Positions 25,834 to 40,000 of a stretch of 64,000 bases of DNA are shown here, piece by piece. The notes under the pieces were generated by a model. That model searched no databases. It was not told where the DNA came from and saw only the letters and a list, made by a program, of their open reading frames with translations. The stretch spans positions 954,963 to 1,018,962 of the forward strand of contig VXBM01000129.1 of NCBI GenBank assembly GCA_013400155.1, in the 5' to 3' direction. This DNA comes from Helopsaltes ochotensis. Its lineage: Eukaryota > Chordata > Aves > Passeriformes > Locustellidae. Both the position numbers and the translations under genes were made by a program. Positions within the stretch are counted from its first letter, which is position 1. Each line of letters begins with the position of its first letter.

Positions 25834-28800
25834 CTGTGATTTAAAACAGAGGGGTAAGGATTAACAACAGCTCTCTTTTCAGTGGGAAAAGCCCTTGTGT
25901 GAAGGTTACCTAAATGGGTGGAGGCAGTTCCTACACGGCTGCACACTAAGGCAGGGTTTGTTTCAGTGACAGAAGACCCACGTCCGGGGGTGACATTCAC
26001 AACAGTTCAGTTCAGCCTCGGGGACATAAAAGCCACTCTTGCAAAATCTATTACCTGCTTGTGTTTTCTACAGCACCTCCACAGGATGCAGCTGTGCAGC
26101 TGCTGCAAACAGCTGTCAGGAGCCAGGGCCAGCAGCTGTTTCCATCTTTTGGAGGATGATCATGCACAATTGTTAGAAAAAGAGCCAGACAGAGCTCAGA
26201 CATCACCTTGCCCTATAGCACATAAATGTTTGGCTCATTGCACCAGTTTTGCTTTCCTCCTCCCATGTGTCTGATCAGCACCAGCTTCTTGTGCTTAGAC
26301 ATTTTCTTTAGAATCAGGCAATGACAAACCCAGACAACCATTCCTCTCCCACCTTCTCCCTTGCTGTACGAGTGCTGTTTTCCAGGTAAGGGGTGACTGC
26401 AGCAGAAGGCTGTTGCTTTTGAAATTTAGTCTGCTAAATACAATGCCCTGTTTATCCTTGGGCAGGGCCCTGGGACACCCAGCTACACAGTACAGCCAGG
26501 GTCCAGACAGAAGCCTCCAATGCTAAAAAGTGTAAGCTGCTCTAGCTAAGGGTGGAGAGGCAGGAGTGTCCACTGCACCACCGTACCACTTTGTACACAA
26601 AGTTTATGTTAGAGGTGTATCCCACATACTAGAAAATCTACCAATACTTTTTTTTTTGCAGTCTGACCAGCATTTTGGAAAGTTTTCTGTTAACACTATG
26701 ATTGCAACTAAAAAGCTTCAGTGTATTTAATTAGTCCAACAATATTTTTGGTAGATGACTGACAATTCTTAAATATAGAGGGTAGACTTTTAAAACTGAT
26801 TTCAAAGATTAAAGACTCCTACCTCTGAGTTTTGAATTTCCAGTGGATTGCTGGTTTAAACTGTCAGAGAAACATTAGATGAGCACTGAATAAGGAGCAA
26901 TTTTTTTTACATACATCAGTATTTTTGAAGGCTAACACTGTCTCATTGATACAGTTAACAGATGTCTTGTAACTTTAGTATAGAAAAAATTATGGAAAAC
27001 AGGAGAGAAGCCACTAGACCCCTAGATGATTACAAATATATTCTTATTTCTAGGATGCATTTACTTACAGAGCCAGCATTAGAAGTGATGTAGAAGATAG
27101 TCTTTGAATACTTGGTCTAGCTTTAGGCACAAATATGATGGTGCAGCTGTTGCACTCAAACCAGTATCATTACCAAGGCTCCATGAAAATGCACTGAGAA
27201 GCAATCAAACCCACACTGCTCTTTTGGACACATTTCATTGTGAAATTCCTGACCTATGAGCCAAAGGAAGATGCAGCCCTACACTGGGTATACAGGCTCC
27301 CAAGAATTAGTCCCCTGGAAATGGGAACTGCATCACCAACATGCTGCGTGGGAACCAGAATGAAGTGGAAACTGGTCACAGCAAAGGCATTGAAATTCCT
27401 CTTCCATTTGAGCTTGGATAGCCTTTTCTCCTTGAAAAATTGTGACATTACACCCATTCTCCTACTGAGCATTGGGAGAACTTGTACCAATGTTGCTCAC
27501 ATTTCGAGAGTCTCTTGAGCATCAAGTAGACTCATGCCTGGATTTCTAAACCAGCAGTTTTAACATGGACTAACTTTTAAGTCTTCCAAACATTTTTGAG
27601 TAGCCTGGGGAAGGCATAGGCAGTATCTTTGAGGAAAAGGTTAGAAAGACTATGAGCTTCTACCAGTCTTTCAAAGTGAGTCTTTCTCACCTACTAACAG
27701 AAGTCTCTGTTTCAAAGGACACCACTATCAAAGCCCAAAGAGGGTGCAGTGCAGCTGTGTAATGTAATGAAAGGCAGAAATTGTGAAAGCCTATGTCAAA
27801 AATTGTTTAATGGAAGTCAGGTAAACTGCTCAAAACCTGCTTCCAAGGAACTCCAAGGATCTGCTTTGTTCAGAAGGTTAGATCTCTTTAATTGAATAAA
27901 GACAGAATTTGAATGTTGACCTTCAGTAATCATCAGAATGCCCACACATGTAATACCTTGTCTTCAAACTCAAATTGGAGAGTTCACTGAGAAATGAATC
28001 ACTGGGAAATGAAACTTAAAATAGCAGAGTTTCATTTTTATCTACTTTGGCTTGTGTTTATAGAAAATGGAAAAAAGAGGAGGGGATCTCCTGCTGTTGT
28101 TAAGAATGAGTGCACAAAGGTGTCTTGTACAGATGGTGTGGAGTCTCTGCAAGGCACATGATGATAATGAAGTGCTTTAGAGGAGTAATTAAAATAAAGG
28201 TCTCTCTGTTTGAAGCATAGGGTTTTTTTACAGGTGCTTCTAAGGGATCTTTACTCTAAAGCTTCATATGTCAGTAAGAGGGCACATCTGCCAGGCTGAG
28301 CAGACCAAGAGTTCATCGTTTAATCTTCAGTTGCAGTCTACAATAAGTGAATTGGACAAGCTTGCACTGGAAATCTTGAAGAAATAAATCATAGATTTGT
28401 CCATGGCAAACAGTTCTTCCTATAACTCTTCCCCTAGAATTTGACTGAAAAGCTGAAACATGACATTTTACATGCCACTTTTTTCTTTTCAACCCTCTTT
28501 TAGTATTTTATATACTGAAACAATGTAGTTTAGCTGCTATATCTTACTGATGTAAATGTCTGTGTTGTTTTGAAGCCGGTTAAATTCTGTATTTCAATGA
28601 TCTCATATGGCAAGGAGTTTCACAGACCAGTCATGTATAGCATTACATTGACATGTTTCAATGTTCCCATCACTATAATTTTAAAATAAAAGAGCTTTGC
28701 TTCACTTCTACCCAGTACTCTCCTTCACCCTTTCTCCTCAGTTTCAGGTGTAGGCTCCCTGGGGCCAACAGGGAATTTTAGAATCTATACAGAAGCTCAA

Positions 28801-31800
28801 ACCCAAGAACCCTCCTTTTGACTGCGGAGCTGTGAGCTGCCAGCAGTGACGACAGCGGGGGCCGATGGGGCTCACAGGAATGGGGCTTCAGGGCAACACC
28901 TGAGGTGCAAACGCAACCAGGATCATGGGAAGGGTTCCCACACAAGCCTCACCACCAATACTCTTGCTTATTGAACCAGGACAAGACAATTGCTTGTTTC
29001 TGCAGAGCATGAAATGGCTCAGCAGCTTGGGCCCTGCCATGCTGCCACTGCTCAGGCTCATCTCTCAGGGAGCAGCCATGACTGCTGAAACAGCAAGGAT
29101 ATAAAACCTGCTACATCTGAGGCCAGATTCTTTACTTCTGTAGGCAGGCCCAAACCTGATGAACTTCTAATAAGTTACAACAGCAATTAATTGGTTCTTT
29201 CTTTTCAAAAACTGTGGTTAGCTTATATCACAAGAATCCCATCCCTGTTTCAGTTTTGGCTTGGCTTCACATATAAAATGTCTCACCTTTCCCAAGGCCC
29301 TGTTTCTACATTAACTTCTCAGCCACATGAACACACCAGCCCCTCAGGAGATGTGATTCACTTTTGAGTTGCACCTTCCTCCCTGCCTGTTTGTTCAGCA
29401 CGTGCCTTTGGGTGATGAGATCATGTTGAACTGACGTCACTTGATGTGAAGTCCTAATTATAAACCTTAGGTTGATCAGGACTCCAAGCTAATGCTTTTT
29501 AGCTTTGTGAACTTCTTGCACGGTGACTGAAGTTCACACATCACCTTTACAACAGGCCAGGTAACAACAGCAGCTGGCAAGATGCAACATGGGTGTAAAA
29601 GACATGATTGCGACTGTTGTCTTCAAGAATCACAGAACCATCGAATTGTTAAGGTTGGAAAAGACCTCAATGAACATCAAGTCCAAAATGAAGGCCACAA
29701 GGAAACATCAAAGCTCACGACGTTAAGCGATTGCAACGCTGATCTGGCCTTAGCTTCAAACCAGTTCTGGCCTCTGTGGCGACTTCAAAGCTTCAAGGCT
29801 GAACCTGTGGTTTTCTGGAGGTTGGTGCTCAGGCCAGCCTGAGGCTGTGCAAGGCTGCCCCTTGTGCAGAGCAGAAAGGGGAGCTCAGGTACCGCAGGTC
29901 TGTGAGGCAGCGCCGGCGAGCGCCTCTTCCAGAGGAACACAGAGGGAACGAGACCTGGCGGCACCTCCTGGGGGGAGCAACAGTGCTCCAGTTCTGCTAC
30001 TCTACAAACCAAATCTGCCTGTGGTGAGCTTCTCAGGCAACATCAGCTAGAGAAGGAGATAAGGTGATAAGGAGATAAGGTAAGTAGAACGAGAAAACAG
30101 TGTTGTAAGCTACAGCACACGCACCAAAAAAGGAATAGAAAAGAGAAAGGCAGCTAGACAGAGGCAAGACAAGGAGCCTACAGAAGAAGATGTGTGGAAA
30201 ATGAAAAAGAAGATGAAAATTAAAGAGAGATATTATTAGAGGTGTAATATAAACCAACAAAATTAAGAAGGAAATAAAGTCAGGCAGGGATGAAGCCACT
30301 AAAATTCCTCTAATCTGTGCCTTGACAAACAGTATGTAAGAAAAGTTTAAATTGTTCCTCCATGGTATTGTTGTATTACATATTTTAAACTAGTTTCTAA
30401 ACTCTTCAAAAATCTGTGTAGCTTCACTAGCTTCATCATATGCCAAATCACATTTTAGCTGAAGATTGGTCCTTTTCAGATAAATATGTCTTTTCTGGCA
30501 ACCAACAGCTTTACTAAAGCCTCAGTTTCAGTGAGATATTTAACAGAACCTGAGAGCACTCATGAAATGGCTTGAACAGAGAATTATTTTAACTGAAATT
30601 CATTTCTGTTCTCTTTAAATCCAAATACTTAGCAAGCCTAGGAGGCTTATGGTTCTTCCATGTGAGACTCATATAAAATATATTAAATTTTGAATCTTGA
30701 GACTTTCAGAGTGTTCCTTCAAATATTATTATGCTACACTGTCTTGGCTTTATTCATAATACTGGATTTTTGCAATCAAATTTAAGGACACACTTTGTTT
30801 CCAGCAGTTTTAGGTGACTAAGGTAAATGACTATACCTTCTGTTTATTTGAAAGAAGATTTTTAGTCTTTAAACTCCAGAGAAATATATTCTTCTACCTG
30901 TTTATTTTTGAACTGAGATGATTTTTAGATAGCATGCAGCATCTTCATAAGTTGGAACATTTGAAAGCGAATAAAATACTACAGTTAACGCAAGGCATGT
31001 TCAAAGTGCAGCTTAGGATTTGACTTCTTACTACGTCCTACTCTTAAAACTGCATACTCTGATTAAGACACACCTCTGGTATTTAGTCTCCCTTACATAT
31101 TTACTTTATGACTTCTGCTTCTTTTACACCAGCTATTCAGTTCCATCTTAGATTGCAGTCACATGAAAATCATTTACATTCACCTGCTGGCTATGTAAAA
31201 TAGCTAGCATGGCCTGGGACAAAGCAGTACTGGCTGTCATAATGAAGAAGACATTGTATTTCATTTTTTTGAAAGTATTTTCTCTTTCTGAATGGAACTG
31301 CTTTCATATATTGCCTTTGATCGACAAAGAAGGATAAATGCAGAAACAAAACTTTTGGCAGATGTTTCAAAAGTGCACTGCAAGGAGCTCAAACCAATAT
31401 TTGAGCAAAATATTTTTTGCTCAAAACCCACCTATTTTTGTTCTGCTTTTCCTTTTTCAGAATGACTCCATATATGCACGGCGTAGCAAAGTCATTACCA
31501 CCTCCAGTAAGCAACCTGAGTAACGTTTCCAGCTGGCATCTTTACAGCTGTCAGCTGAGGATCATCAGCATTTCCACAAGCAGGCAGATCCATTCAACAT
31601 CTGTGGCAGCTGAGAGGTGGTGGTACCCTGGCTCCTGGCTCAGCTGGGCTGGGTTTGCCCTGCCCCTGCCAAACTCACACCAGCAGCCGTGCTCGCCTCA
31701 CCTTCCCAGGAGGCAGCACCGCTCCTGAAGCAGCAGGCAACCACTGGCCCGCTTCTTCCTGATCCTTGTGCCACGCAGAGGGCTGGAGGTCAGCACCAGA

Positions 31801-32631
31801 GGCGGGCAGGCTGGGCTGCCACTGCCAACCAGCCTCATGCCAGCACACACGGGGAGCCCTCAACTCGGAGATTCCTGCTCTAAAATGCAGGTGCTGCACC
31901 ACTACTCCACTCCAGTAAACTTTTGTTTGGGGTCCGATTGTGACACTCGGTTAGGGAGCTCTGGTGGCACGTGCTGCCCAGCACACCACAAACCAGGCTG
32001 GCAGGGCCACACCGCGGCAGCCCTGGGCTGAGCATCGTGCTTTGGTGGCCAACGGGGGTCTGATCGCAGTTCTGATAATCTAAATCCCACATTATTCCTT
32101 TAATACCCAAGGAGGTCCTAAAAATTAGTCCGCTGTAAATCAGATCACAGTGTGCACCTAGGATTTTAAAGTGCATTACAAGGAACTAACTGCTTATCAC
32201 AGTCATGTAACAACCACACTTTGTGGGACAGCAGTGCAGAACAATTGTTTTTCATTTCTATTTTTCATATAGTACTAAAAAAACTAGAAAGGAATTTGGG
32301 GGGAGCCGAGAGCAAAACCTGCAGAGTGAATAAGACTCATTTCACAAGAAAAAATTGAGGGGGGAGGGGGGAAATTTAATTGAAATTAAATGTTAAATTA
32401 AACAACATTTTAATCTGTTTGGCCTCTACCAAATGTTCTTTTTTCAAATAAGCAGTAATAATTTGTGATACATTCTGTGTGCAAAAAAATTATACAAAAC
32501 CTGAATCACTGGTGTATAAACAGACTAGTAGGCACCTTGCAGGGAGCAGGAAATGTTGCATTAGGTACAGAACTGAGGTTACCAAGTGAGATCAAAGGTT
32601 AATTCACAGGAAACTTGATATAGTTACTCAC
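25834..32631 (-). other. EVL: EVL intron 2 (complete)
   Basis: This is the interval between the exon 2 donor GTGAGT and the exon 3 acceptor CACAG, about 6.8 kb. It contains no recognisable exon. It includes a small reverse-orientation CR1 tail at 29.62-29.73 kb, a purine-rich stretch around 30.05-30.29 kb with a tandem GGAGATAAGG motif, two mildly CpG-containing patches (29.84-30.0 and 31.6-32.05 kb) and a G-run near 32.355 kb. The rest appears to be unique AT-rich sequence. Confidence 0.93.
29622..29730 (-). repeat. CR1 3'-end fragment, reverse orientation (EVL intron 2)
   Basis: AATCACAGAACCATCGAATT and TTAAGGTTGGAAAAGACCTC, then AACATCAAGTCCAAAATGAA, are the reverse complement of the 3' end of a CR1 subfamily. 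The match fades after about 29700. It is in the same orientation as EVL transcription. Confidence 0.82.
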
Positions 32632-32800
32632 TTGTTGATCCTGCAGTTTAACTCCAACTACCCTGAAGGTGTTTGTGGCCGTGTTGTGGTATATGTTGAT
32701 TCTGCTGAATCCCTGCTGTCCAGGTTTGATTGGCACCCATTTCTTACTGGTATCGTCATAGACCATAACTGAAGCTCGGGCTTGGCAAATACTCTGTTCA
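32632..32800 (-). CDS. EVL: EVL coding exon 2 (N-terminal half of EVH1 domain)
   Basis: This internal exon of Ena/VASP-like reads 56 complete codons after one leading base, corresponding to residues 3-58. It begins EQSICQARASVMVYDD and ends GVKLQDQQ. The acceptor is a pyrimidine-rich tract ending CCCCAG, with AG at 32802-32801. The donor is an ideal GTGAGT at 32631-32626. The leading T completes a serine codon begun in exon 1, as expected for an ATG-AG/T split in this family. Tyr16 and Trp23 of the aromatic triad that binds FPPPP-type proline ligands are visible. The segment WVPIKPGQQGFSRINIY distinguishes EVL from its paralogue ENAH, which has a shorter, different loop here. From memory of human EVL the only difference is Thr for Ser in the ATNTF segment. 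EVL promotes actin filament elongation at leading edges and adhesions; the EVH1 domain docks it to zyxin, vinculin and similar partners. Confidence 0.97.
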
Positions 32801-34027
32801 CTGGGGAGAAAAACAAAAAATCAGGAAAGAAAATAGTGAATTTGCTGCTTATTGGTCGTTACTTAAAACTTCTAAAGGAAAAAAAAAACCAACAGAAACT
32901 ATCAGTACTACTTTGAACATATGTTTTATAAGAGATCGCCTAATCCTTTGAATGCGATCTGTTAAATTAAAGCTGACATGTCATGTGTTCACAGACTTAA
33001 AAACTCTCCTGTATGCTGCTGTTTTGAACCAATACCCTATTTTATATAAAAAACATTAAGCCCTGAGAAATAACCTGCATCACATAAACATTATGAAAAC
33101 TGTCCAACAGTATGAATGCTCTATTTATTTTATGTATCTACTGGCAAGCGAAGCCTTTTACATTTGCAGGAAAACCTAGCAATATTTTATAGCTTGCTGA
33201 CAAAACAAACGTGACACCCACAGCTGAGTTATACATTTCAAACTGGAAGCAAGCAGACCTTGAACCAAAAGCCATGTTAGGTAAACTGAAGAAATCATTT
33301 AAGTTAATCCAGCTGACGCCTAATACCCAGACCTGCTGACGCACTTAGGAGTCCCAGAAAACATGGTGCAAAACACACAGGAATGCTTTTTTCCTTCGTC
33401 CTAGTAGCAAAGAAAGTGGGGAAGGGGAATCCATGAATGTGGATGCATGCCAGCAGTAAAGTACATAACCACAATTTTATATAGCGTAAATAATTAGTTT
33501 TCTCCTTTAGAGTCACAGAAGTTCCTTAATACATTGCCTCTTGTTTATTAGTCATATCCTGACTAATATACATATAGAGAATCATAATAAAACACACCCT
33601 TCAAGGGCAATAAATGCCACTGGCAAATGCTGAGACATGTCAATACAGGTCAGAATTTCTGTTCCGCTCTCCTGACTTCCCAGCCACTTTTCTTATACCA
33701 GAGGAAATACAAGTTGAAGAAAAAAATGAATCCTGCAAATTTTCGAGATTTGAGATCTTTAAATATAACAGGCATTTTCAACAAGCAAATAGTGCACTTT
33801 ATGATGCATTTATGACTCAGCGCATCTAAATGAAAGTGTTGAGATCTGTGTCCTGCAAAAACTTTAGGTTCATGACTGTCCTGTTAACTTTAGACCTATA
33901 TACAGGCATATTTACCTCCCTTCCTCAGCCCAAGCCATACTCAATAATTTTCGACAATGCAACAGCAAGTGGTTAATCCGCTTTGCACACAAATCCTTTT
34001 CCTCCCTCTTTGGGTTTGCCTCCCTAG

Positions 34028-34047
34028 CACGCACACACACACACACA
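34028..34047. repeat. (CA)n microsatellite
   Basis: About nine CA units with one interruption near the start (CACG then CACACA). Confidence 0.93.
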
Positions 34048-37000
34048 GAAATAAAGGAGAAGCTCCTGGGTGATGCCAAACCATGTTACTTGTACTGCCA
34101 CTGTGCCAATTACACCACTTGTGAATTATACCAACTGCTGCACACCCAAACCTGCCTGACCCCGTCACTGTCATCATTTTAATGAAAGGGAGCACGTTGC
34201 TTCAAGTATTAAGAGGATCTGGGTTGATTACAGCAGCAATTTTCAATCATTTCTGATTTGTGGGTCTCAAAAAGATCTCCAAGGCAGATGTATCCCCCAT
34301 GGTACACTAAAGCCTACTGACTCTGGCTTGTTTTGTCAATCACTTTGCACAGCCTCCAGGTAGCCCACAGACCTCCTCCAGGCTGTGGGTAAGAGCCTGG
34401 AAAGTCCTCACAGGATTTATAGAGGGAGCAGTGATGCCAGCAGACATCTCTATGAAGAACAAGGTAGGAAAATTCAGAATAAACTGTATTTTTATTATGT
34501 ATCATAGAAACAGCTAAATTCTGTTACCAGAGCAATATATTTAGGTCAGAAGGACTAAACATTATTTCATTTATATTGTTCAGAATTCATAAAATCCAGC
34601 TCGTCCACCAGTTGCTATAGCTTTTTGAGATACCTGGAGAACAGCTGTGCCTTTGCTGATGTACTTACCCAGCAAACACCTCTCCCTCCTGTTTTTTAAG
34701 GTGTGCTAATGCCTTGTGGCAGCTCCTCCATATCTGACACGAGCAGCTGAGGGATTTGAGCTCCTTCCAGCCTGCCTAATCCTCCAACTGCTGCAAGAGC
34801 TGCAGCCTGGCAGCCGTGGCAGCATTGCCTGCATCCTCCAGACCTGCTGGGGGATACTCGGTCTGCCTTGGATTGGGGGAATGGGAGAGAAGCAAAAGGG
34901 CAGGTACGTTGGATTGCCTTTGTCACATGGGAGTGGAAAGGCTAAAAACAGTCCCCAGTGCAGTCTTGTGAATGGATGGTGGCACCCTGCCTTTGCTACC
35001 AAGTGTCTTGTGCCACCTCCAGCTCCAGAGGTGGGGGGAGCATCAGATGTCCAGGGCACAGCAATCCCCAGTGCCCAGTGAGCCGGGGGCTCCAGGAAAA
35101 CATTGTTCCCGGGAGAGTCACACTCAGAGCCAGTGTGGCACCACATCCTTCTCCTCAAGCCTTGCCAAACACTACAAGTCCTGCTGTACACTAAAATAAG
35201 CAAGAGCACATCACTGGCTTCATCAGAGCAAGCCTAAAACCCAGCACTGTCTCCATTTCAGATGAATTTTGGAATCCACGATCACCACGAGCGGTTAAAT
35301 TAGTCAAAATTAATTAAATTATCCTTACTTACAACAAAGACTACACCTAACCATCAAGACATGAGAGCCTTAACACGAATTACTCACAATGCCACACCCA
35401 GATCCCAGTAGATACAGCAACTTTGCCTTCAGGCTTTGCTGCCACCAAAACAAGCAGCCGAGGACCTGACACTATCCTGTGGCTGAAACACAGATACAGA
35501 CCTCAGGAGCAGGGTTTGATGCACGACAACCAATTGTTACTGTGACATAAAGCAACAACACATCAAGCTCGACCCCTGCTCTCCTGCAGTCAATGGAAGT
35601 TTTTCATCATTCATTTAAATGGAGACAGGATTGAGCCTGCTATCTGGCCTCCAGTGAAATAACGGAAAGGAACATAAAACACGAGGGGAATCCTCTCCTG
35701 CAAAGCACTTCATCAATCTTTCAGTATCCCAAATGCCTCCAGGGACCCATTGCTAGCTTGCTGTGTCACCCTAAATAGAGTTGTAACTCTTTATCCTGCA
35801 GACTTTCTACTCTTCCAAGGTGTAAAAGGCACAACTGTTCCACTGCTGCTCTGAGGCTTCTCTGAAAACAGCCCAGAAAATATTCCCTGTATAAAGCTCA
35901 CTGAGAATCTCTGTATTACCCTCTGTACATTATTTTAAACACAAATCAAGCACCAGTGGTTTCACGAATGTCCAGCAAAATTTTTGGTTATTTTTAGGAC
36001 CATATATCACTGATACTTATGTCAACTACATGTGACAGGTAATAAATGTGGTGCTTAGTAACATAATTCTGAGTAGCCACATTCCTTCTCCATGATAAGG
36101 GTTTGTTATATATTAGTATTTTTACCCAAAATTATGCTTGCACACTTCCAGAACTTGCTTTATTTTCCTAATACACAAAAGTTACTGAAAATTTGGTATT
36201 TGATGGAGGCCCATCAAATTTCACACATGTCAAATATTAGGAATTCTCCTACTGATATTTTATTTTACATTAACATGCAGTCAGACTCATCCACCTGAGT
36301 TCCCACCATAGGTAATTATGCATTAAAATATTTAAAAATTGAATCGTAGAGAGGTCTTAATTACAAAATTGTTCAGGTTTGTGCACAACATCTACTCCAA
36401 TTTGCTGCACATTAATATGGGGCAGATTAAAGACATCTTATTTAAATGTGGAGGGGAAGGGGCTCTTCCTAGGGACCCCAAATCCTAATATTCACCCCTT
36501 TTTATTCTGAAAGTGTTACATCTGTGAGACGGTAAACCTCTGCACTAGTTTGGTTCACAGGTGATACTAAAATTGAGGTAGTTGAGATTTACAGAATATT
36601 GTTTCAGTACTACAAAACTGTAAATTAAGAAAAAAATTTGCAGATAAATACTGTTTGTTTCATTATGTGTGACACATTTTGACCCACTCTCATCCATCTC
36701 TTCTGTATAAGATTAATTTTCAAAAATCAGCAGATTGGTTAAATTGGATTTAACAGTTCTTGAAAGGGTCAGCATTGACCTTTCTTGCCCAGTCCTGGTG
36801 AGTGGGCAGCCACTTTGAGACAGTGCTGCAGGGAAGGTGCCTTTGTCCTGGAATAACCCTCCTCTCCTCTTCCACCTATTCAGAACCTGAAAAACACAGT
36901 CCTTTCTTCCTGGCTTTTACTAAGCATATGATTACCAAGATCTAGAGCCAAAAAAGAGCCACAAATGAGTATGGAATAGATAACACCAGGAATCTTGGGA

Positions 37001-40000
37001 AAATACCTGTATTTTTTTGTGAATTATCACATGACAATGCGGTGGCTTGACATGACCTGACTGACTGTAAGTCATTAAACAGGGGCAAGAAACAGAGGAG
37101 GTGAGGGGTGACCAAATGACAGAAATTCCTGTGGAGGTTGGTAGTGGAGGAGCCATGGATCAGACAGAGAAAAGCCCCCCTGCTTCTACTCTGCCTAGCC
37201 CAGTGGGTTATCCAAATATACAAGCAAAAAGCTCAGGCTGGAACCACAAAAGACCAGTCACAGAGAATAAACAGGGAAAAAAGAGCAAACCATAATGTTT
37301 GGGGGAGAGTCTGGCTCTGAAGGGTCTCTAAGGCTTTTCCCTCTCATTCCAGACCGAGGAAAAGTCAAGTGGCCAAGCTGCACTGTGCTCCTTCACTGAC
37401 CTGTTTTCTCTACTTACACTGTTATCCTCTTATGAATAAAATGTTTGCAGAGCTTGGTACTGAGTGACTGAGCCACCTCTGACCAGCAGCCCCGTGCAGA
37501 GCCTGCCATGGTGCAGGGTTATCCCAGTCCTACCCTGGACCCCCTGTCCAGCACCAAACCACCCAGAGATCACACCCCTGGGGCAACGGGAGAGGTTTAA
37601 AATAGTTTTTTCCTAGAGCCAGGACAAGGTCATACAGCTCTTGGAGGGTCACCAAATCATGCTCACAAAAGGTGTAACAAATATCCACAACCAGCTAACT
37701 TTGGGACCAAACACCTAATTCTGTGGGCTTTAGTCCAGCGTGCCAGGTGGACCTGGACACTTCCACTGTCCTTCATATTTACACACACAATTGTGTCCTT
37801 GGGACAGAAATTCCCTTAGCATAAACTCTGAAAGCTCCCTGATAGAAATCAAGATCTCATGCTTTGAACCTATTATGGATCTACCTTATTTCAAGTTGCT
37901 CACAATTCTTTGACTTTCCAAGATGCTCTTTCATGGTATTTATAGAAAAGGTAAACAGCTATTTATACAAATATTTACCTTATTTTTCATTTCTGGCTGC
38001 CATACATCCTCCCCCTCAATATTCATATTATTAATGATTAAAAGTTATTTTAGACTGGTCTAATCACTCTTATTAGTGTGAGAAATTGTTGGTATTACTT
38101 AGCCCCAGGCTTGCCTTACGAAACCTCAGCCCCGAGAATGTGAGAGATAACGCAAAAAGTCACTTAGCACATCTTACTCTATTTGTCCACTGGGTTTGCT
38201 ACAAGAATTCACACTAGTGTGGTTAAACGTGACTTGCAAGAAATTGCTGATGCTGATTTAAGATGACAGAATACTCTCAATGTCAGCTTAAACAGCTAAT
38301 ATAAATCCAAAATCCTGTATACAAGATGTGCAATCTGTGCAGTAAAGATCTGTGTTAACCTCGGAATTAGCAAGCTACTGGTCATGTTCCTGCAGCATTT
38401 TAAAATGTACTTCAAACACTAATATACTAACATCTTAATAGTTTTCACTTTGATAAATATAATAATTACTGGGATGCAGGAAAAGTGTTTCAGTAGTAAC
38501 CTGAAACAATGGACATTTCTTTCTGACCACTGGATGTAGAGAACAAAAAACCTGAGAGACCCCCTGAAGACAAGACAGTCACATCATTTGGGCTTACATG
38601 GAGACCACAGCTGAGATCTGAGCTCAGCAGATAAAGCTGCTGTAGTGCAGTGGCTCTCCAGCCTTCCCACCAGAGTTTCACACTAGCTCTGCTCATGACC
38701 CCATGTCTTCTTGGGAGCCTCATTTCTCCAGCACAATGTCAGTCATACTTCTGACTCCTGGGACCCCCTGTTTCAAAGTCGACTTCCCTCTACAACCAAA
38801 GTTGCAGCACAGCCGGTGTCACCATCGTTCACCTTTGTTCCAGAGCCCTGAAAAACTTCCTCAAGCAATGCAGCAAGACCTCATAGTGAAAATACAGCAT
38901 TTAGCCACTTCATCACACCGAAGGACAGCCCCATGAGGGCTTTATAGCAAAGAAAGGCGCTTTTAAACCTCAATGACATGCAGATACTTGACTATTTTAT
39001 AGCAGATATTTAAATAGTAGAGGACACATCTCATATATATTATGGAAGTGCCACAATGACTACTCCCAGTGGATTTCTGAGCTCCATTTCCTGGCATTCC
39101 CTGAAACACCAACCCATGGACCCAGTGGTCAGAAGCTCTCAGTTTGCACTCACTCCTGGTTGCCTGCCTGTGCAGAGAGACCAACCCAACACTGTTGCCC
39201 TTGCTCCAATCAGCCTGAAGTGAAGCCCAGAGAAGCTGCTATTTTTTGGTCTCCTGCTCAGGTTTGCACATTCACATTGCAGATCTTTTGGTGCTGGAGC
39301 TTCTCTGCACTGCCACTGGGAGATGAGCCTTTTGCACTGAGCATCTACTGAAGGTGCCTGGCCATCACCTTTCTCCATTGTTAAACTCTAGCATCTAAAC
39401 AGTTTAATATTAAATGGTTACAAGAAAAGAGTAAAAATATGAAGCCTCCTTCATAAGTAGCTCTCAAAAGGACTGACGCTGTTAAATAAAGTCATGACAC
39501 ACCTGCAAGACAAATACATATTTTACAGAGCAGGAAATGGAATACCGGTACTTACAGTGCTATCTAAAGTAAGATGAACACCAGTTTACCTCCATAAGGA
39601 AGAATATTCAAAAGTTACTTTCTGTTAGGAATAAGACATTCACTTTGAATTCTCCCTCACTACATTGGCATACACAGTGGGAACTGCCTTGGCTGGTATC
39701 TGCTGCAGATACCCACAGCAGACATATCAGCTGGAAACCAGAGAAGACACAGTTTAGGAGGCACCCAGGGTGCACACTAAGCCAGGATTTTGGCAGATGA
39801 GTTGCTAAATTTGGGAACACGCACGCAATCCTGGCATGACCGAAGAAACTTGCATAAACCCTCTGTCACCCCTCAATGCTCTTGAGCATGGGAGAAGTGA
39901 GTAGAAATACAAAAAATTCTACGGTATGCAAAACACGACCGCAGCGGAGCAGATATTTCACCTGGGCCTGACTGTCAGTCCAGAACAGCTCAGCCCTCAG

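Noticed and set aside
34706..35209. 167-codon minus-strand frame overlapping three plus-strand frames
   Set aside because: Long frames on both strands at once reflect GC-rich composition depleted in stop codons. No family resemblance.
38871..38886. ATGAG followed by GT on the minus strand, as a possible EVL first exon
   Set aside because: The donor GTCTTG is poor and there is no CpG-rich or promoter-like context. A 5-base match is expected by chance.
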